Shown piece after piece: positions 9,436 through 18,680 of a DNA stretch of 64,000 bases. The notes beneath the pieces are model-generated. The model worked only from the letters and a program-made list of their open reading frames with translations, searched no databases and was not told the DNA's origin. The position numbers and the translations under genes are program-made. Source of the stretch: Desulfuromonadaceae bacterium (GTDB lineage Bacteria > Desulfobacterota > Desulfuromonadia > Geobacterales > Pseudopelobacteraceae). Positions within the stretch are counted from its first letter, which is position 1; each line of letters begins with the position of its first letter. The stretch spans positions 59,781 to 123,780 of the forward strand of contig JAQUHA010000007.1 in NCBI GenBank assembly GCA_028683855.1, written 5' to 3'.

Positions 9436-9480
9436 AAAAAACCACTCCTTTTGTGATCTGCCGGTTCAGAGCCAGTTTTG

Positions 9481-9518
9481 AAAAAAACGGGGTGGCAGAA
9501 CTTGAGTATGCCGCCCCC
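9481..9518 (-). terminator. Intrinsic terminator after the chemoreceptor gene
   Basis: On the minus strand GGGGCGGC (9517-9510) pairs with GCCACCCC (9496-9489) with one G-T pair, and a run of T follows after one base. It lies between the chemoreceptor and the NtrX-like gene and implies that the regulator has its own promoter. Confidence 0.75.
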
Positions 9519-9599
9519 ACGCTGATCTTCTCACCTTTGTAGATATATAAGGCAGATAATACCGCTTATCACACCTCTTAGTCGTCGTCTATCCTGCAA

Positions 9600-11987
9600 T
9601 TATACTTTGAACCATGCAGCAGTATCTTTAATTTCTGCCGCAGTTACGGATAGCTCGTGGCTGGAGTTCATAATCTCATGAAATGAACTCTTCAGCTGCT
9701 TTGCTACAACCGAAATACTGTTTATATTGTTGCTTAGCTCATCCGAAGAAGCGGACTGCTCCTCGGTTGCCGTTGCTATCTGATCTATCCGCTCGGTGAT
9801 TGCCTCCATATCTGCAGCCATCCTGTCCATATCCGCCATGGACCCGCTTACCATCTCAACGACCTCGTCTACAGCTGCACTCTCAGCCTTTATAATCTTG
9901 ACGGCATCCTCAACACTAACCTGCATATCAAGAATACTCCGCGCTATCTCTTTTGTTGCATCGCCCGATTTAACCGCCAGTGAGCGTACTTCATCTGCTA
10001 CAACAGCAAATCCACGCCCCTGCTCTCCGGCTCTCGCAGCTTCAATAGCTGCATTCAGAGCCAAAAGATTTGTCTGATCGGCAATCCCTTCAATCAAACT
10101 GACTATTTCGCTGATTTCAACAGATTTTTCTCCGAGCGTAGCAACTTTGTCTGCAGAACTTTTGACCGTTTCGGCAAATGACTGCAGATTTTTCATCGCA
10201 CCGGACATACGCTCTTTTCCTTTTACTGCGGCTGTTTTCATACCTCTGGCAGCTTCTGAAGTATCGTTTGTGTGGCGCGAAACCTCGTTTACCGTCTGTG
10301 ACATCTCTGTAAGAGCTGTTGCAGACTGCTCAATTTTAAGCGACTGATCTTCTGCACCATCATTTATGCTTGTTGCCGCAATAGAGAGCTGATCTGCACT
10401 TCCTGCCATAGTTCTTGTAGCACCGCTTATCCTGGCTGCTATACTGCTCAGGTTAACTACCATATCAGCCATAGCATTCTGTACCATACCAATTTCGTCT
10501 TTACGACCGGTCTCAATTTTGCTGAAAAGCTTACCGTCAGCAATATCTCTCGCAGTACTTATCAGAGAGGCAAGGGGTCTGGAAACAGACCGATAAATCC
10601 AGAGTCCGAAAAGACAACCTATAACTATTGCAAAAAGAGTTATAATTACAATCTGTGTAAGACTCCGCTTAATCATAGCATTTACGGCAATTATAGACTT
10701 CTCCTGCTCCCCCTGAGCCTGTGATACCTTCTCTTTTCCATGCTTATCCTGAGCAAGCACAATTGCCCGAAGCTTTTCCGTTTCGTTGACTGACTGCAGG
10801 CGCATGGCGTGCTGATTTTTAAGGGTGGCTGCAATACCATCTTTTGCAAAAACAAGTGTCCTGATACCATTCAGGGAGGCAACCGCACTTTTTAAGGTTT
10901 TTGAATCATCAACCGCTTTCAGCTTATCCAGAAGCACCTGCATATTAGCCTGAATTTTACTGATCTTATCGTAAAGTCCATTCAGCTCAACGAGAATCTG
11001 GTCTATTTCCTGATCGTTATCAACAGCAAACAGCCTCGTAACCAATCCACGAATAGAGAGACCACACGCAACAAGTTCCGAGTTGCCTACAACAAGAGTA
11101 GTACTGATATTTGCCTGAGTGAAAATTGCATCCACAGATTCGCTCACACTTCCAAGCTTCTCCCTGGCTTTTGCCTCCTCAACGTCTATCTGAGAATAAA
11201 CCGACTCAATTTTTTCGATAAGTTCATCAGGCAGTTCAGGATTCCTGTTTTTAAGATACTCTTCGACTTTCACCTTCAGCGTCTTAACATCGCCTCTTAT
11301 TTTCTGATTTCCCCTGACAGTACTATCCGTCGTAAGCGAATTTATTATTTTCAGGGGATCTCCTTTAGAAGTCCCCTTCTGAAGCATCAGAGTGGTAACA
11401 CTCAACTCCTTTAGTTTGGACTTCACACCTATAAAAGAGAGGTGTTTGGATGATGCACCGTCCTTATCACCAATCGCTGACAGGTATTGAGAAGTCCTCG
11501 CCATCTGCAGCTGCTTGATTTTTTTATCCAGCTGCGCCAGACGCAACGAAGCTTCCTTCAGTTTTTCCTCAGTAATTACACCAGATTTTTTAGACTCTTC
11601 CTCTGCCATCAATCGATTTTGTGTCGATTTTATAAGAGTGGAACAGATCTCCTGCATATCCGAGTAAGTTGTTAACTTTTCGCTTGATATAGCTTCAATA
11701 CTGTCTTGTGTGCTTTTAACGAGATCGAGCGATTTTTTAACTTCTGCCTCGGCAGGGGTAAACTCTTTAAAAGAAGTTGAAGCGACTACTTTGAGGAGAT
11801 CAGAAGTCAATACTTGAATCGCCCGTTGGAACTCCACCGTCTGAAGCTGAAATGGAGTACTTTTTTCTGTCAGATATGACAGTTTTCCCTGCAGAAAGCG
11901 CATGGCAAAAAAGCTGGATAGTGATATGGCAGCAATAATGGCAGCAGTGACTAAAACATTGGCGATAAGTTTGGCTCTGATAGTCAT
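9600..11987 (-). CDS. Methyl-accepting chemotaxis protein with a large periplasmic helical sensor
   Basis: This is a membrane chemoreceptor of 795 residues. A membrane segment near residues 9-31 is followed by about 410 residues of predicted alpha-helical periplasmic sequence, a second membrane segment near 445-465, a HAMP domain, and a long cytoplasmic coiled coil. The kinase-contact tip reads [20 protein letters not shown], as in all receptors of this class. The sensor length and helix content resemble four-helix or helical bimodular (HBM) sensors, but I cannot assign a ligand. No C-terminal methylesterase-binding pentapeptide is seen; the protein ends AAWFKV. No other chemotaxis gene lies in the window. 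Confidence 0.93.
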   Translation of the reverse strand: MTIRAKLIANVLVTAAIIAAISLSSFFAMRFLQGKLSYLTEKSTPFQLQTVEFQRAIQVLTSDLLKVVASTSFKEFTPAEAEVKKSLDLVKSTQDSIEAISSEKLTTYSDMQEICSTLIKSTQNRLMAEEESKKSGVITEEKLKEASLRLAQLDKKIKQLQMARTSQYLSAIGDKDGASSKHLSFIGVKSKLKELSVTTLMLQKGTSKGDPLKIINSLTTDSTVRGNQKIRGDVKTLKVKVEEYLKNRNPELPDELIEKIESVYSQIDVEEAKAREKLGSVSESVDAIFTQANISTTLVVGNSELVACGLSIRGLVTRLFAVDNDQEIDQILVELNGLYDKISKIQANMQVLLDKLKAVDDSKTLKSAVASLNGIRTLVFAKDGIAATLKNQHAMRLQSVNETEKLRAIVLAQDKHGKEKVSQAQGEQEKSIIAVNAMIKRSLTQIVIITLFAIVIGCLFGLWIYRSVSRPLASLISTARDIADGKLFSKIETGRKDEIGMVQNAMADMVVNLSSIAARISGATRTMAGSADQLSIAATSINDGAEDQSLKIEQSATALTEMSQTVNEVSRHTNDTSEAARGMKTAAVKGKERMSGAMKNLQSFAETVKSSADKVATLGEKSVEISEIVSLIEGIADQTNLLALNAAIEAARAGEQGRGFAVVADEVRSLAVKSGDATKEIARSILDMQVSVEDAVKIIKAESAAVDEVVEMVSGSMADMDRMAADMEAITERIDQIATATEEQSASSDELSNNINSISVVAKQLKSSFHEIMNSSHELSVTAAEIKDTAAWFKV

Positions 11988-12017
11988 TATGTAAAGACCC
12001 CTTCAAGAGTAAAAATG

Positions 12018-12042
12018 AAACGGGGGGATATGCCCCCCGTTT
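12018..12042 (-). terminator. Hairpin terminator after the rhodanese gene
   Basis: A perfect ten-base stem, AAACGGGGGG at 12018-12027 and CCCCCCGTTT at 12033-12042, with a five-base loop. On the minus strand it is followed by a T-rich stretch. It lies between the rhodanese stop codon and the chemoreceptor start. Confidence 0.75.
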
Positions 12043-12056
12043 AAATGTGAGTACAG

Positions 12057-12536
12057 CTACTTTACAGGGTATCCCTTTGCCTTCCATTCCGGCATACCGC
12101 CACGGAAATAGCGTACATTTTTGAAGCCCTGAGCCTGTAGTTCCAGTGCGCCTCCTGGGGCTCTGCGGCAGATGATACCACTGCAGAAAATTATATACTC
12201 CTTACTTTTATCCAATCCATTTGCAAGTTTCGGATCTTCTAACAGCTTGTCAGAGTCCAGCCATATAGATCCTGGAATTGTTTCAGTATCAAACTGCGCT
12301 TTTGGACGGGCATCAACAAATACAACCTTCTTCCCCTTCCAGAGCGAATATGCTTCGGCTACATCAACCATTTTTATTCCGGCAAATTCGGCTGGCATAT
12401 CCTTTTTTGCCTCAGCAAGAACCTTTAACTCGCCAATTTTGTCGAGAACTTCATCCGAATACATAAAATCCTCACCCATTGCAGCAGAAGCCAGACTCAT
12501 AACCAACATTCCCACAATTACAATAAGCTTTTTCAT
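12057..12536 (-). CDS. Exported single-domain rhodanese-like protein
   Basis: The 159-residue product has an N-terminal signal sequence (MKKLIVIVGMLVMSLASAAM) and one rhodanese domain with the VDARPKAQFDTETIPGS segment and active-site Cys118 in IIFCSGIICRRA. A second cysteine, Cys123, lies in the same loop. Periplasmic rhodaneses transfer sulfane sulfur or act as thiol-redox carriers; the substrate here is unknown. The start ATG at 12536 is preferred to one 18 bases upstream because GGAGAGGTG precedes it and it opens the signal peptide. It lies between the kinase and chemoreceptor genes, with its own terminator. Confidence 0.85.
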   Translation of the reverse strand: MKKLIVIVGMLVMSLASAAMGEDFMYSDEVLDKIGELKVLAEAKKDMPAEFAGIKMVDVAEAYSLWKGKKVVFVDARPKAQFDTETIPGSIWLDSDKLLEDPKLANGLDKSKEYIIFCSGIICRRAPGGALELQAQGFKNVRYFRGGMPEWKAKGYPVK

Positions 12537-12561
12537 ACAATTACACCTCTCCATTTAAATT

Positions 12562-12578
12562 TTGACGTTGGGCGTCAA
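12562..12578. promoter_or_regulatory. Dyad upstream of the rhodanese gene, possible operator
   Basis: TTGACG at 12562-12567 and CGTCAA at 12573-12578 form a perfect six-base inverted repeat with a five-base centre, 26 bases upstream of the rhodanese start codon. The position suits an operator or a small 5-prime UTR hairpin. The TTGAC/GTCAA half-sites recall CRP/FNR-family operators, but the spacing is longer than that of FNR sites, so no regulator is assigned. Confidence 0.35.
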
Positions 12579-12716
12579 TATGAACTCGCAACTTTATAAG
12601 TAATTAAAAAAATTTTCAACCATTGTTTCCAATTTAACAAATCTTATAAATTGAGTAGCTGTATATTAGAGGAGATATTTAAATACCGAACATTACAATC
12701 AAACTATAAACCCAAA

Positions 12717-14933
12717 TTAACCGGCAGGCAGTTCAACTACAAATTTGGCACCGTGCGGCACGTTATCACGAATACGTACAAAACCGCCATGATCTGTCAC
12801 AATACTGCTGACAATCGCAAGACCGAGTCCTGTGCCACTTTTTTTGGTTGAAAAATAAGGTTCAAAAACCTGTGTTTTGTCTTCTGCAGATATTCCTGGA
12901 CCGTCGTCTGCAACTGTTACAGTTACCATTCTTAGTTCAGCATCAAATAATGTCGTTAAAGTTACTGTACCTTTTTCACTCATGGCAGCAACTGCGTTCT
13001 CAAGTATATTTATCAAAACACGTTTAATTTGATCACGATCAATCATTATCCTGGGCATATTCACATCAAGAGTAAGATCAAAACGAACCCCCAGATGAGC
13101 CTCTTGGTAAAGAGTAATAGCCTCTCTGATCAACCCGTTAATATCGTTCAATTCTGGCTGAATAGCAGGCATTCGCGCAAAGTTGGAAAACTCGTTAACA
13201 AGCGTTTTCATTTCATCAACAGACTTAATTATCATTGAAGTACATTCATCGAATACAGTCTCATCACCGGTAAAACGGGAAAGATAACGTTTTCTCAGGC
13301 GCTGAGCTGAGAGCTGAATAGGTGTGAGCGGGTTTTTGATTTCATGGGCAATTCTGCGTGCTACTTCACGCCAGGCTGCCATTCTCTGCGCCCGCATTAT
13401 CTGGCTCAGATCATCAAGCACAGCAACCATACCAATCAGCGCCCCTTCAGCGTCTCTCAAAAGTGTCATATTTAATGCAAGAGTAAGGCGACTCCCCCTC
13501 ACTTCAGCAGTCAATTGACGATTTATAGTTCCATTTTTTGATTCCTGAAGCTGCCTTATCAGCTCCGAGAACATCGCAATATTCTTGTTCTCTATTATTT
13601 CTTTATAATTTTTACCGATAACATCATCAGATTTAAGATTCAACAATCGTTCGGCAGAAGTGTTTATGGTGCGTACAATTCCGTCGCGGTCAATTGATAT
13701 AACACCTGCGGCAACATTACGCAGAACAATTTCCATATACCGCTGACGACGCTCTATCTCCTGATTACTTCGCATCAGCTCCAGACTCGAAACATTAAGG
13801 GCATTCTGTTTGCCTCTTAAATCCTCCGTCATAAGATTGAATGACTGAATCAACAGCCCTATTTCGTCAACTGAGTAGGACTGTATTTGAACGTCAAGAT
13901 TGCCACCCGCAACCTCATGAGTTGCGTCAACAAGCTCCTGAAGAGGCTTTGTCATACTGTTTGCCAGATACACCCCCATCCAGTAAGCAAAAAAGATAAT
14001 AACAATCGCAATTAGAAAAAGTGTCGATATATAGGCAGTACGAATAGGATTTTTAAGAATCTTTAGCTGACGAAACTCATGATATGATGCGGTTATCTCT
14101 TTCATCTTGTTTACAAGCGAATACGGGACGTAATAATTGATTACAACTACGCCAACAACATCGGCATCGTTCCATGTTGAACGTATCGGCACTATTCCCC
14201 GAATTAAATCAGCTTTCCCGGCTTGATTTATTCTGGTAAGCTCTTCACCCGCAAGAGCTCGTTTAATATCCTCCGAAGATGGATTCGTAAAATCTCCTTT
14301 TGGAACATCAGGGTTTGAGGCTCGAACCAACTCCTCCCTTTGGGCTGAATAGACCTCTACAACCCCCAGGTTGTATTCGCTCTGTTTCTGGTGAATAAGC
14401 CTCTTAAGTTTTGGGAGGTTGTCATCGTTAAGGAGTTTCTGCTCTTTAATGAAGCTGCTTATCTGCCTGCCGTAATAGATCGCATTTGACGCAGAGCTTT
14501 TGTAATATGTTTGGGCTACTTCAAGTGATTCGCTGAGTGATGATTCAACCTGAGTGTTGAACCAGTTATGAACAGTATTATTGATAAAACCGGCAGCAGC
14601 GAAAAAAAGCAGAAGAGTGGGAACCAGCGATAGAGCGACAAAAGAGAGAACAAGCTTTGTACGGAGTTTTTTTGCAAAAGGGTTTGAACGGCTTTCAATG
14701 AAAAGCTTAACTACATTTCGGCTGACCAGATAGACCAGGAGAATCACGAGTAGAATTACTATATTTATTACTACAAAAATTGCTATATTGCTCCCGAGTT
14801 TGGCATCCGCGCTCAACTGGGTCAAATTTATTTCAGTTTTTGTAAGAAAAATGATCAGAATAATAGCAAGAACAATGATGATCGCTTCGCGCCATCTTTT
14901 TCTTCGCTCCGCATCTGTGAGTCTTTTGTCCAT
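12717..14933 (-). CDS. NtrY-like membrane sensor histidine kinase
   Basis: The 738-residue product has the NtrY layout: an N-terminal cluster of three membrane segments (about residues 15-32, 48-73, 95-120), an extracytoplasmic region, a fourth membrane segment near 305-325, a HAMP domain, a PAS domain around 400-470 (AAGVISIDRDGIVRTIN), and a kinase core. The phospho-acceptor is His530 in RRIAHEIKNPLTPIQLSAQR. The ATP lid carries NILENAVAAM, DDGPGIS and GTGLGLAIV. It probably phosphorylates the NtrX-like regulator at 8062-9435. In many genomes these two genes are adjacent; here two unrelated genes lie between them. Confidence 0.92.
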   Translation of the reverse strand: MDKRLTDAERRKRWREAIIIVLAIILIIFLTKTEINLTQLSADAKLGSNIAIFVVINIVILLVILLVYLVSRNVVKLFIESRSNPFAKKLRTKLVLSFVALSLVPTLLLFFAAAGFINNTVHNWFNTQVESSLSESLEVAQTYYKSSASNAIYYGRQISSFIKEQKLLNDDNLPKLKRLIHQKQSEYNLGVVEVYSAQREELVRASNPDVPKGDFTNPSSEDIKRALAGEELTRINQAGKADLIRGIVPIRSTWNDADVVGVVVINYYVPYSLVNKMKEITASYHEFRQLKILKNPIRTAYISTLFLIAIVIIFFAYWMGVYLANSMTKPLQELVDATHEVAGGNLDVQIQSYSVDEIGLLIQSFNLMTEDLRGKQNALNVSSLELMRSNQEIERRQRYMEIVLRNVAAGVISIDRDGIVRTINTSAERLLNLKSDDVIGKNYKEIIENKNIAMFSELIRQLQESKNGTINRQLTAEVRGSRLTLALNMTLLRDAEGALIGMVAVLDDLSQIMRAQRMAAWREVARRIAHEIKNPLTPIQLSAQRLRKRYLSRFTGDETVFDECTSMIIKSVDEMKTLVNEFSNFARMPAIQPELNDINGLIREAITLYQEAHLGVRFDLTLDVNMPRIMIDRDQIKRVLINILENAVAAMSEKGTVTLTTLFDAELRMVTVTVADDGPGISAEDKTQVFEPYFSTKKSGTGLGLAIVSSIVTDHGGFVRIRDNVPHGAKFVVELPAG

Positions 14934-15040
14934 TAAACCGTTATCCCCTCAACTCTGTATGAGTCAGGATAGTAGCATACATAAAACCTCTTTTAAACTT
15001 CATTGTTGCATTTTTGCATCAATTGTCGATTAAATTCAGG

Positions 15041-15069
15041 TATGATACTGTCCGAATGCTAACCGGACA
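15041..15069 (+). promoter_or_regulatory. Possible promoter with operator dyad for the YaaR-family gene
   Basis: TATGAT at 15041-15046 could be a -10 box, though no good -35 is seen. Just downstream, TGTCCG at 15049-15054 and CGGACA at 15064-15069 form a perfect six-base inverted repeat with a nine-base centre, over the expected transcription start. This would suit a repressor site. Confidence 0.35.
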
Positions 15070-15086
15070 AATTTAAAGGACGGAAT

Positions 15087-15533
15087 ATGCGTATTCAGGA
15101 TTCATCCTCTTTACGGGAACTTGATAAGAACACAAAGAGATCTTCACCCATAAAAAAAATTATGACGTCACTTTTTGCGGGTGAATTGAACCAGTGTCAG
15201 GACGAAATAGTTTCATATCAGGATGACATTGAATCTCTTAGAGATGAAATAGATAAACTTGGCGATCTGTTGATAACCGGCCCTACAATCGAAAACTTTA
15301 TCCGCTTTCGTGAGCTGTTAAGCAGACTCGTTAAAAAAGTCAGTTCTGAAGCATACAGACTGGACAAGTTCGGTGGAACTCCTCAAAATCCACGCTACTT
15401 TGAGGTCATTACGGTAATTAACAGGGAAGCCGACAATCTTTACAACCTCATCGTGAAAGAGAATCGCGACAGTATGGCTATAACAGCAAAAGTAATAGGT
15501 ATAAAAGGTCTGGTTGTTGACCTGATTACCTGA
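15087..15533 (+). CDS. YaaR-family (DUF327) protein
   Basis: The 148-residue soluble, helix-rich product resembles the YaaR/DUF327 family, judged from the order of a SLRDEIDKLGDLLI-like helix, FRELLSRLVKKVSSEAYRL, and the closing IKGLVVDLIT. Family members are found in Firmicutes and other flagellated or spore-forming bacteria, with no clear biochemical role. It heads a run of plus-strand genes (TPR protein, TatD-radical SAM fusion, ABC exporter) with a 44-base gap to the next gene. GGACGGAATATG provides the ribosome site and start. The family call is from memory of the motif pattern. Confidence 0.65.
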   Translation: MRIQDSSSLRELDKNTKRSSPIKKIMTSLFAGELNQCQDEIVSYQDDIESLRDEIDKLGDLLITGPTIENFIRFRELLSRLVKKVSSEAYRLDKFGGTPQNPRYFEVITVINREADNLYNLIVKENRDSMAITAKVIGIKGLVVDLIT

Positions 15534-15577
15534 AAGAATAAAAAAATATACTGAAATTAAGTAGTAAGGAGCAATTC

Positions 15578-16375
15578 ATGGATAGTAAAGCATTAAATGC
15601 GGATCTGCAGCTGGGACTTGATCTTCTTGATAAGGGTGAAACCAGGAAAGCTGTCTCAATTTTTGAAGAGTATTGCAATAAGAACAGTAAACTGGCAGAA
15701 AGCTGGTTTTATCTCGGTGATGCGCTGGCGGAAGATGAAAAGCTGGATGAAGCAATTTCGCGGTATCAGCAAGGTCTCAGGATTACACCTGAAGATACTG
15801 AGGCATTAACAACCCTTGGTGATATGTTACTTGAAATCGGAGAGCACAGAGAAGCTCTTATATGCTATCAGAAAGTAACCGCCATAGATCCGGAGGATGC
15901 CGATGCCATAGTAAGTATCGGCCTCGTCCATAACAGTCAGAATCGGACCGATGATGCCATACAGGCTTTTCGGCAAGCCCTTGAAATAGAACCGGATAAC
16001 GTTTTCGCATTAAATGCTTTAGGGGATGCACTCTACGGACAGGGTGATGTAGAAGAGGCAATATCTTCATTTTCCAGGGGAGTTGAAATTGACCCCGAAG
16101 ACCCTGCTGCACACTTTAATCTGGGCGAATTGTATTACGATCTGGAAGAGCTGGAGGAGGCTGAGGAGTCCTGTCTTGAAGCTGTCCGCCTTGACCCGGA
16201 GTACAGCATGGCTTATCTGACTCTTGGCGGTATATGTATGGATCTGGATCGGACTGCTGATGCGATTGCATATTTTGAAAACTACCTGAAACATGAAAAA
16301 TCAGCTCAGGCTGCAGATATGATTGCCGAAGTAAAAGCGGTTGTTGAGGGACTTAAAGAAGAGCTGAAGGGGTAA
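15578..16375 (+). CDS. Tetratricopeptide-repeat protein
   Basis: The 265-residue product is made of about seven 34-residue TPR units from residue 5 to 255, with recurring patterns such as AEAWFYLGDAL-like, ALTTLGDMLLEIG and AIAYFENYLKHEK. No signal peptide or membrane segment is seen, so it is probably a cytoplasmic scaffold that binds a partner protein. A GGAGC ribosome site precedes the ATG. Its stop codon is four bases from the start of the TatD-radical SAM gene, so the two are surely co-transcribed. No specific role is evident. Confidence 0.85.
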   Translation: MDSKALNADLQLGLDLLDKGETRKAVSIFEEYCNKNSKLAESWFYLGDALAEDEKLDEAISRYQQGLRITPEDTEALTTLGDMLLEIGEHREALICYQKVTAIDPEDADAIVSIGLVHNSQNRTDDAIQAFRQALEIEPDNVFALNALGDALYGQGDVEEAISSFSRGVEIDPEDPAAHFNLGELYYDLEELEEAEESCLEAVRLDPEYSMAYLTLGGICMDLDRTADAIAYFENYLKHEKSAQAADMIAEVKAVVEGLKEELKG

Positions 16376-16379
16376 CTTG

Positions 16380-17765
16380 ATGAGCAGAGTAGAACCACTC
16401 CTTATTGATTCTCACTCCCACATCTACCATCAAGACTTTGCCGGGGATTTTGATGCTATGCTTGATCGCTCGGTTAATGCCGGAGTTGGATCGATGATCG
16501 TAGTCGGCACTGACATAGAGTCGAGTCAGAAGGCGGTTGCGCTCGCTGAAAATCATCCTCACATCTATGCAGCAGTCGGAATTCACCCTCATGATGCCGC
16601 TGATGTAACAGACTCCTCCTTCGACATTATACGCAACCTGGCGTTATCAAACTCGAAAGTCGTTGCAATCGGTGAAATCGGACTGGATTTTTATCGTGAC
16701 CGATCACCCAGAGATCAGCAGGAGAATGTTTTCAGACGGAGCCTTCAACTTGCAGCAGAACTTAACAAACCGGTGATCATCCACGACAGAGATGCTCACG
16801 AGCGTATCATGGCGATCCTTCGTGAGGAGTCAGTACGTCGCGGAGTACTCCACTGTTTTTCAGGCGACAGAGCCATGGCAACTGAGGCAATCAGCCTCGG
16901 ATTCTATATATCAATCCCTGGAACAGTCACCTATCCTGCCAATGAATCGCTTAGAGATGTGGTTCGGGGGGTAACAATTGACCGGATGCTGATCGAGACG
17001 GACTGCCCTTACCTTCCCCCGGTTCCTTATCGTGGGAAACGAAACGAACCGGCATACGTCCGGTTTACGGCTGAGAAACTGGCAGAGATTAAAGGAGTGA
17101 CGCTGGAGGACGTAGCCCGCATAACCACCAAAAACACAGGAGATCTTTTCGGCATCCACCTTTGGGATCAATCGACAAAAATTGCGTATCGCATACGGAA
17201 CTCACTCTACCTTAACATTACTAACCGCTGCTCAAACCGTTGTACATTCTGCCCTAAATTCGAAGACTTCAACGTCAAAGGTCACAACCTGATGCTTGAC
17301 AGTGAACCGACCTTTGAAGAGATTATGTCAGCACTGGGTACACCACCGGAAGTTGATGAAATTGTATTTTGCGGGTATGGAGAACCGCTTATACGGCTTG
17401 AAATGGTTAAAAAAGTCGCGACAGTACTGAAAAGTAGTGGCTACAGAATCCGTGTAAATACCGACGGTCAGGCAAATCGTTTCCACGGGCGAGATGTTCT
17501 GCCTGAGCTTGCCGGTCTGGTTGACAGCATCTCAATAAGCCTTAACGCACCTGACGCTGAAACCTACATAAAGCTCTGCAACACACCTTTTGGAGAGTCC
17601 GGATTTTCTGCAGTAGCTGATTTCATAAGCTCTGCGACAAAACATATTCCTGAAGTAGTAGCCAGTGCAGTCACAGTCCCCGGCATAGATATAGAGGCTT
17701 GTCGAAAACTTGCATTATCACTCGGTGCACGGTTTAGAGTACGCGATTATTCCGAGGTAGGATAA
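16380..17765 (+). CDS. TatD-family metal-dependent hydrolase fused to a radical SAM domain
   Basis: The first ~260 residues form a TatD-type nuclease/hydrolase TIM barrel with the metal ligands of the family: SHSHIYHQDF, GEIGLDFYRD, VIIHDRDAH, LHCFSG and IETDCPYLPP. The remaining ~200 residues are a radical SAM domain with the iron-sulfur cysteines Cys284, Cys288 and Cys291 (CSNRCTFC) and the downstream VFCGYGEPL and SLNAPDAETY segments. This matches the TatD-associated radical SAM family known as separate or fused genes. The substrate is unknown. ATG 16380 follows an AAGGGG ribosome site. The stop codon is three bases from the ABC ATPase start. Confidence 0.88.
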   Translation: MSRVEPLLIDSHSHIYHQDFAGDFDAMLDRSVNAGVGSMIVVGTDIESSQKAVALAENHPHIYAAVGIHPHDAADVTDSSFDIIRNLALSNSKVVAIGEIGLDFYRDRSPRDQQENVFRRSLQLAAELNKPVIIHDRDAHERIMAILREESVRRGVLHCFSGDRAMATEAISLGFYISIPGTVTYPANESLRDVVRGVTIDRMLIETDCPYLPPVPYRGKRNEPAYVRFTAEKLAEIKGVTLEDVARITTKNTGDLFGIHLWDQSTKIAYRIRNSLYLNITNRCSNRCTFCPKFEDFNVKGHNLMLDSEPTFEEIMSALGTPPEVDEIVFCGYGEPLIRLEMVKKVATVLKSSGYRIRVNTDGQANRFHGRDVLPELAGLVDSISISLNAPDAETYIKLCNTPFGESGFSAVADFISSATKHIPEVVASAVTVPGIDIEACRKLALSLGARFRVRDYSEVG

Positions 17766-17768
17766 ACC

Positions 17769-18680
17769 ATGTCGGCTATTATTGAAGTAAAAAACCTGCG
17801 GAAGTCATACGGATCATCAGTTGCGGTTGACGGGATCAGTTTTGAAGTCAGGGCTGGTGAATGTTTCGGCCTGCTGGGTCCGAACGGAGCCGGCAAAACC
17901 ACCACAATAAGGATGATCTACGGCTTTACTCCGCGTGACAGCGGTACTCTGCAGATATTTGGAACCGAGTGTGATTCTGCATGGAGATCGATAAAATCTA
18001 AAATCGGTGTTTGCCAGCAGGAGGACAACCTTGATCCGGATTTGAGTGTACGTGAAAACCTGGAGACTTTTGCCGCATATTTCAATATACCATCAAATAT
18101 GCTGAGCGATCGTGTCACCTCACTTTTACAGTTTACCGCACTGGAAACTCGTGAAGGCGCAAATGTGAAGGAGCTTTCCGGAGGTCTCAAGCGGCGTTTA
18201 GTGCTCGCCCGCGCTCTTCTGAACGAACCGCAGCTTTTAATACTTGACGAACCGACCAGCGGACTTGATCCGCAATCGCGCCATCAGTTATGGAGCAGAC
18301 TGGAAGATCTGAAACAGCGTGGTCTTACAACTTTACTAACAACTCACTATATGGATGAAGCGCAGCGCCTATGCGATCGCCTTATAATTATGGATCAGAG
18401 CAGAATTCTGGTTGAAGGAACACCGCTTGATCTTATCAACAGCTACGTTGGGAAAAGTGTAATTGAAATAGTTGCACCATGTGCAGATCTTCACGTAATG
18501 CTTAAAGAGAATGAAATATCATTCGAAGATCTTGGACAGCGCCTGATAGTTTATTGCAATGACGGAGAAACACTTTACCGTGAACTGCTTAATGACCATT
18601 GTCATGACGGTTGTATGCTTCGTCCAGCAACCCTGGAGGATGTTTTTTTGAGGCTGACCGGAAGGGAATTGCGTGAATGA
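17769..18680 (+). CDS. ABC exporter ATPase, NodI-like
   Basis: The 303-residue protein is the nucleotide-binding subunit of an ABC-2 type exporter. It shows Walker A GPNGAGKTT, the Q-loop at VCQQEDNLDPDLS, signature LSGGLKRR, Walker B LLILDEPTSGLDPQSRH, and the switch histidine in LLTTHYMDEA. The VCQQEDNLDPDLSV region and C-terminal extension are most like NodI and related lipo-oligosaccharide or drug exporters. It overlaps the permease gene by four bases. The exported molecule is unknown; the NodI likeness is one of family, not proof of a Nod-factor substrate. Confidence 0.88.
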   Translation: MSAIIEVKNLRKSYGSSVAVDGISFEVRAGECFGLLGPNGAGKTTTIRMIYGFTPRDSGTLQIFGTECDSAWRSIKSKIGVCQQEDNLDPDLSVRENLETFAAYFNIPSNMLSDRVTSLLQFTALETREGANVKELSGGLKRRLVLARALLNEPQLLILDEPTSGLDPQSRHQLWSRLEDLKQRGLTTLLTTHYMDEAQRLCDRLIIMDQSRILVEGTPLDLINSYVGKSVIEIVAPCADLHVMLKENEISFEDLGQRLIVYCNDGETLYRELLNDHCHDGCMLRPATLEDVFLRLTGRELRE

